Positions 60,742-64,000 of a DNA stretch of 64,000 nt are shown here, piece after piece (within the stretch, counting starts at the first letter, position 1; every line of letters begins with the position of its first letter). This DNA is from JAWRCU01 sp033542235. Lineage in GTDB: Bacteria > Pseudomonadota > Alphaproteobacteria > Rhizobiales > Rhizobiaceae. The notes under the pieces are model-generated. The model was given only the letters and a program-made list of their open reading frames with translations, did no database searches and was not told where the DNA came from. The stretch lies in NCBI RefSeq assembly GCF_033542235.1, contig NZ_JAWRCU010000002.1, positions 372,001 to 436,000 on the forward strand, given 5' to 3'. Both the position numbers and the translations under genes were made by a program.

Positions 60742-61118
60742 CTTTATTCCCCGACAAGTTCTGTTATCCCGATCATCGGCAGATGCTGGTCGATTCGGAC
60801 GAAATCGTGGCCCGCGACCGAATATATCCTGTCTTGCCGCGTCAAACATTAAAGACATGTTTAATAAATTGTTACGCTTGCGTCAGGCCGACGGGCGTGT
60901 CGATATTCTTGAAATATGGGGGTGAAAATCATTGGCTTGACGCCGATGGGCCCGAAGCGCGATAACGGCAGCCGATGAAAACGTCCTTCGCCATTACCGG
61001 CATTTGCATTATTGGCTAGCGCACGCGCTGGTCCGGACGTTCTCGCCCTTTCTCCAAGTCAGAAGAAACGCCCCGGCCAGCAGGCTGGCTTTGGCGCATG
61101 CGGGAGAAACGGGAGTTC
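60742..61118. promoter_or_regulatory. 377-bp divergent intergenic region upstream of cysS
   Basis: This gene-free region separates the 50-residue protein (minus) from cysS (plus) and must hold both promoters. It has an AT-rich core with ATTAAA-GACATG-TTTAAT (60849-60866 area), a 6-bp dyad, and TTGTTACG. No T-box was seen, which fits the proteobacterial setting. No small gene of convincing quality was found. Confidence 0.45.
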
Positions 61119-62615
61119 ATGCCGGAAAGTTTCAAGGGGCTGAGGCTCTACAACACGCTGACGCGGACGAAGGAAGACTTCGTGCCGATCGACCCGAACA
61201 ATGTGCGCATGTATGTCTGCGGGCCGACCGTCTACGACTTCGCCCATATCGGCAATGCGCGGCCCGTCATCGTCTTCGACGTGCTGTTCCGGCTGCTGCG
61301 CCATCTCTATGGGGCAGAGCACGTCGCCTATGTCCGGAACATCACCGACGTGGACGACAAGATCAACGCGCGGGCATCGCGCGACTATCCGGGCCAGCCG
61401 CTCAACGAGGCGATCCGCAAGGTCACCGAGGAGACCAACGCGCAATTCCAAAAGGACGTGAAGGCGCTCGGCTGCCTCGAGCCGACCTCACAGCCGCGGG
61501 CCACCGAATATATCGACGAGATGCGGGCCATGATCGAGCGGCTGGTGATGAGCGGCGTCGCCTATGTCGCTGACGGCCATGTGCTGTTCTCGCCCTCGGA
61601 GATGAACAAGCGCAAGGGCCCGCGCTATGGCGCGCTTGCCCGCCGTTCCCTCGACGAGATGCTGGCGGGGGCCCGCGTCGACGTCGCATCCTACAAGCGC
61701 GACGAGATGGACTTCGTGCTGTGGAAGCCGTCCAAGCCGGGCGAGCCGGGTTGGCCATCGCCGGCAGGCATTGCCGTGCTCGGCCGGCCGGGCTGGCACA
61801 TCGAGTGCTCGGCCATGTCCATGGCGAAGCTGCTGGAGCCTTTCGGCGGCGGGCTGAATTGCGACGACCCTCACAAGAATATCTTCGACATCCATGCCGG
61901 CGGCATCGACCTCGTCTTCCCCCATCATGAGAACGAGATCGCGCAGTCCTGCTGCGCGTTTGGCACCGAGCGCATGGCCAATTACTGGATGCACAACGGC
62001 TTCCTGCAGGTCGAGGGCAAGAAGATGGCGAAAAGCGAAGGCAATTTCGTCACCATCAACGAACTCTTGAACACCGAGAAGTTCGGCGGACGGAAATGGC
62101 CGGGCGAGGTGCTGAGGCTCGCCATGCTGATGACGCACTACCGCGAGCCGATCGACTTCAGCGTACGCAAGCTGGAGGATGCCGAAGCGGTTCTGGACGG
62201 CTGGTATCGAGCCATAGGCGAGGTTCCGCTCACCGATATCTCCTGTGCCGACGTGCTCGACGGCGCCCTCGATGATCTCGGCACGCCGGCAGCCGTTACA
62301 GCGATGCATGAGCTGCGTGCCGAGGCGGCCAAGGGCAGCGCCGGCGCCAAGGCCGGCCTGAAGGCAAGCGCTGCGCTGCTCGGCCTTCTGCCCATGACCG
62401 AGACGGAGTGGTTCGCCGCCAAAGCTGCCACCGCGGCAATCGACAGCGCAGCCATCCAGCCGCGCATCGAGGCACGGCTCGCCTTCATTCGCGAGAAGAA
62501 CTGGGCCGAGGCCGACCGCATCCGAGAGGAACTGCTGGCTGAGGGCGTCCAGCTGAAGGACGGGAAGGACCCGGCGACCGGCGAGCGCATCACAACTTGG
62601 GAGGTGAGGCGGTGA
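61119..62615 (+). CDS. cysS: Cysteinyl-tRNA synthetase
   Basis: 498 residues from MPESFKGLRLYNTLTRTKED, with GGGAG 4-5 bases upstream; ATG at 61098 is an alternative. Class I motifs: VYDFAHIGNAR (HIGH) and GKKMAKSEGN (KMSKS); zinc ligands MYVCGPTVYD, HIECSAMS and PHHENEIAQS. It charges tRNA-Cys. The C-terminal half carries an Ala-rich insert (AAKGSAGAKAGLKASAALLG) common in rhizobial CysS. Confidence 0.96.
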   Translation: MPESFKGLRLYNTLTRTKEDFVPIDPNNVRMYVCGPTVYDFAHIGNARPVIVFDVLFRLLRHLYGAEHVAYVRNITDVDDKINARASRDYPGQPLNEAIRKVTEETNAQFQKDVKALGCLEPTSQPRATEYIDEMRAMIERLVMSGVAYVADGHVLFSPSEMNKRKGPRYGALARRSLDEMLAGARVDVASYKRDEMDFVLWKPSKPGEPGWPSPAGIAVLGRPGWHIECSAMSMAKLLEPFGGGLNCDDPHKNIFDIHAGGIDLVFPHHENEIAQSCCAFGTERMANYWMHNGFLQVEGKKMAKSEGNFVTINELLNTEKFGGRKWPGEVLRLAMLMTHYREPIDFSVRKLEDAEAVLDGWYRAIGEVPLTDISCADVLDGALDDLGTPAAVTAMHELRAEAAKGSAGAKAGLKASAALLGLLPMTETEWFAAKAATAAIDSAAIQPRIEARLAFIREKNWAEADRIREELLAEGVQLKDGKDPATGERITTWEVRR

Positions 62616-62660
62616 GGGGTGGTTGCTTGACGCTCTTTGCGGCAGGGCTGGCGGGACAGC

Positions 62661-62816
62661 GCCCCCCTCTGTCCTGCCGGACATCTCCCCCACAAGGGGG
62701 GAGATCGGACGGCCGTTTTGGTTTCGCTAACCGTCAGCGTTGGAGATTGGCGAAACCATCGATGACAGCCAATCTCCCCCCTTGTGGGGGAGATGTCCGG
62801 CAGGACAGAGGGGGGC
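62661..62816. repeat. Palindromic intergenic element with 45-bp perfect arms
   Basis: Bases 62661-62705 and 62772-62816 are perfect 45-bp inverted repeats (GCCCCCCTCTGTCCTGCCGG... and its complement), enclosing 66 bp. Inside the loop GGTTTCGC and GCGAAACC form another 8-bp stem. Each arm itself contains ATCTCCCCC/GGGGGAGAT pairs. Perfect arms imply recent amplification or gene conversion. It lies between cysS and a DUF559 nuclease gene. Confidence 0.9.
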
Positions 62817-62865
62817 AACGTAGGGCGCTAACCTTTTCGCGATCTGGACAAGGGGAGGGCGCCTG

Positions 62866-63282
62866 ATGCCGCACACTCCGGTTCCTGAAAAAAATCGCAG
62901 GAACGCCAAATCCATGCGCCGTCTCATGACCGACGCGGAGCTGAAGCTTTGGAACGAACTTCGCGCACATCGTTTAATGGGGCTTGGCTTCCGCAGGCAG
63001 GTTCCCATAGCCGGCTACATCGTCGATTTCGCTTGCCCCGACAAAAGAATAGTCGTCGAAGTCGATGGCTCACAGCATGGTGATGCTGCCTCGGCCGAAT
63101 ACGACGAAGCGAGAACCGATCGCCTTAAACGGGACGGCTGGACCATCCTCCGTTTCTGGAACGACGATATCCTGCGCGACATCGAAGGCGTCTGTGATCA
63201 TATCGTGACCGTCGCCGGTCTGACGGCCAAGGATGCCGCTGACCAAGCATCGCAACTCGAGCAACAGGAGGCACATCCATGA
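62866..63282 (+). CDS. DUF559 endonuclease-domain protein (Vsr-like fold)
   Basis: 138 residues. It opens KNRRNAKSMRRLMTDAELKL and has GLGFRRQVPIAGYIVDFACP and IVVEVDGSQHGDA, the DUF559 catalytic D-ExD pattern like very-short-patch repair and restriction endonucleases, then DGWTILRFWNDDIL. Function unproven; paralogs are numerous in rhizobia. It starts 50 bp after a 45-bp palindromic repeat and overlaps a VOC gene by ATGA. Confidence 0.9.
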   Translation: MPHTPVPEKNRRNAKSMRRLMTDAELKLWNELRAHRLMGLGFRRQVPIAGYIVDFACPDKRIVVEVDGSQHGDAASAEYDEARTDRLKRDGWTILRFWNDDILRDIEGVCDHIVTVAGLTAKDAADQASQLEQQEAHP

Positions 63283-63662
63283 TCGATCATACCGGCATAT
63301 CCGTCTCCGATTTCGAAGTCTCGAAAGCCTTCTACGACAAAGCCATGGCGCCGCTTGGCGCGTCGCTTCTGATGACAGTGCCGAAAGAATATACGGGCGG
63401 CGCCAATGTCGGCGGCTATGGCCGCGAACGGCCCGTGTTCTGGGTGAGCGATCACAGGAAGCCGCAGGACCGGCAGCATATTGCTTTCACGGCCCGCAAC
63501 AGGGCCGAGGTCGATGCCTTCTACGCGGCTGCGATGGCTGCCGGCGGCAAGGACAATGGCGCGCCGGGGCTCAGGCCTCACTACCACCCCGACTATTACG
63601 GCGCCTTCGTCTTCGATCCCGACGGCAACAACATCGAAGCCGTTTGCCACAGCCCGGAATAG
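63279..63662 (+). CDS. VOC-superfamily (glyoxalase-like) protein
   Basis: 127 residues, one VOC module. It begins MIDHTGISVSDFEVSKAFYD, has HIAFTARNRAEVDAFYAAAM in the second half and ends with DPDGNNIEAVCHSPE, where His, Glu and the final Glu would be metal ligands. Substrate unknown. It is translationally coupled to the DUF559 gene and followed after 7 bp by a GFA-family gene. Confidence 0.88.
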   Translation: MIDHTGISVSDFEVSKAFYDKAMAPLGASLLMTVPKEYTGGANVGGYGRERPVFWVSDHRKPQDRQHIAFTARNRAEVDAFYAAAMAAGGKDNGAPGLRPHYHPDYYGAFVFDPDGNNIEAVCHSPE

Positions 63663-63669
63663 GTGCGCG

Positions 63670-64000
63670 ATGAGCCTCGACAACAAGCCGGTCTATTCCG
63701 GCGGGTGCCAGTGCGGCGCGGTGCGCTTCAGAGTCGAGGGCGCGCTCGGCGACGCCTCCGTCTGCCACTGCCGCATGTGCCAGAAGGCGAGCGGCAATTT
63801 CTACCTGCCGCTGGTGTCAATACGCGGCGCGAAGCTCGCATGGACACGCGGCGCGCCGAAGAAATTCCAGTCGTCGAACCATGTCATGCGCGGCTTTTGT
63901 GGGGCATGCGGCACGCCTTTGACCTACGAGGCGCCGGACGGCATCGCGCTCGCGATCGCCACCTTCGACCACCCGGAGGAGATACCGCCGACGATCCAAT
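63670..64000 (+). CDS. GFA (glutathione-dependent formaldehyde-activating) family protein, 3' truncated by the window
   Basis: 110 codons are visible before the window ends; no stop is reached. Zinc-binding motifs of the GFA/CENP-V fold are present: GGCQCGAVRF, CHCRMCQ and FCGACGTPL. The family forms S-hydroxymethylglutathione or binds unknown thiols, and many members have other roles. It starts 7 bp after the VOC gene and belongs to the same small operon. Confidence 0.9.
   Translation, partial: MSLDNKPVYSGGCQCGAVRFRVEGALGDASVCHCRMCQKASGNFYLPLVSIRGAKLAWTRGAPKKFQSSNHVMRGFCGACGTPLTYEAPDGIALAIATFDHPEEIPPTIQ

Overview
The window looks like chromosomal DNA of an alphaproteobacterium of the order Hyphomicrobiales (Rhizobiales), most likely Mesorhizobium or a close Phyllobacteriaceae relative. 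Evidence: high GC; an ordered core block rpoZ - rsh - pyrE - DUF2062 - acpS - lepB - rnc - era - recO; single-copy rsh; paired Omp2/RopA-type porins starting MNIKSLLLGSAAALVA; TIGR02301 and DUF2339 proteins; and rhizobial-style palindromic intergenic repeats. This is inferred from reading the sequence; no database search was possible.

Layout. 1-608: end of a branched-chain amino acid ABC binding protein with a strong terminator. 619-11842: leucine/isovalerate catabolism on the minus strand (TetR regulator, ivd, mccB, mccA). About 5 kb separates mccB from mccA and holds a VOC protein, a macrodomain protein, an SRPBCC protein, a class III cyclase, a DMT transporter and an unrecognised protein. 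11976-15173: UvrD-like helicase and a second DMT transporter. 15204-16290: three small genes, each preceded by a candidate general-stress (EcfG/RpoE2) promoter, two of them back to back. 16383-22334: alpha/beta hydrolase, phosphoribosyltransferase, DUF488, MarR-GNAT fusion, acylphosphatase, aminotransferase, serine hydrolase. 22425-27017: a lone tyrosine recombinase, then two inverted porin paralogs flanking tRNA-Ser(GCT).

27122-37504: alpha/beta hydrolase, lytic transglycosylase, dapA, smpB, a 7-bp tandem array, a GH25 lysozyme, a LysR/AmpR-like regulator divergent from a Tat-type class A beta-lactamase, a COG4280 membrane protein with a coupled 68-residue protein, a family 5 uracil-DNA glycosylase and a NYN-domain protein. 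37805-45720: the core block above, with several ATGA couplings. 45755-57195: DUF2339 protein, ECF sigma/anti-sigma pair, a GNAT plus RimK-like ATP-grasp pair, an XRE regulator with a SulP transporter, a YfbR-like HD phosphohydrolase overlapping ygfZ, and a dihydroorotase-family amidohydrolase. 57318-64000: small secreted/hypothetical proteins, Nudix, SRAP (YedK), cysS, a DUF559 nuclease coupled to a VOC protein, and a truncated GFA-family gene at the edge.

Themes. Peptidoglycan functions cluster at 28640-35187 (Slt, DapA, GH25, AmpR-like/beta-lactamase). Intergenic DNA is rich in structured repeats: at least five families, including perfect inverted repeats with arms of 27-45 bp, a REP-like pair, and two arrays of 7-8 bp units placed directly after stop codons. 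The best candidates for something little described are the stress-promoter mini-cluster at 15.2-16.3 kb, the GNAT/RimK pair, the in-frame 7-bp array ahead of the lysozyme gene, and the DUF559-palindrome association. No CRISPR array, rRNA, complete prophage or intact IS was seen.
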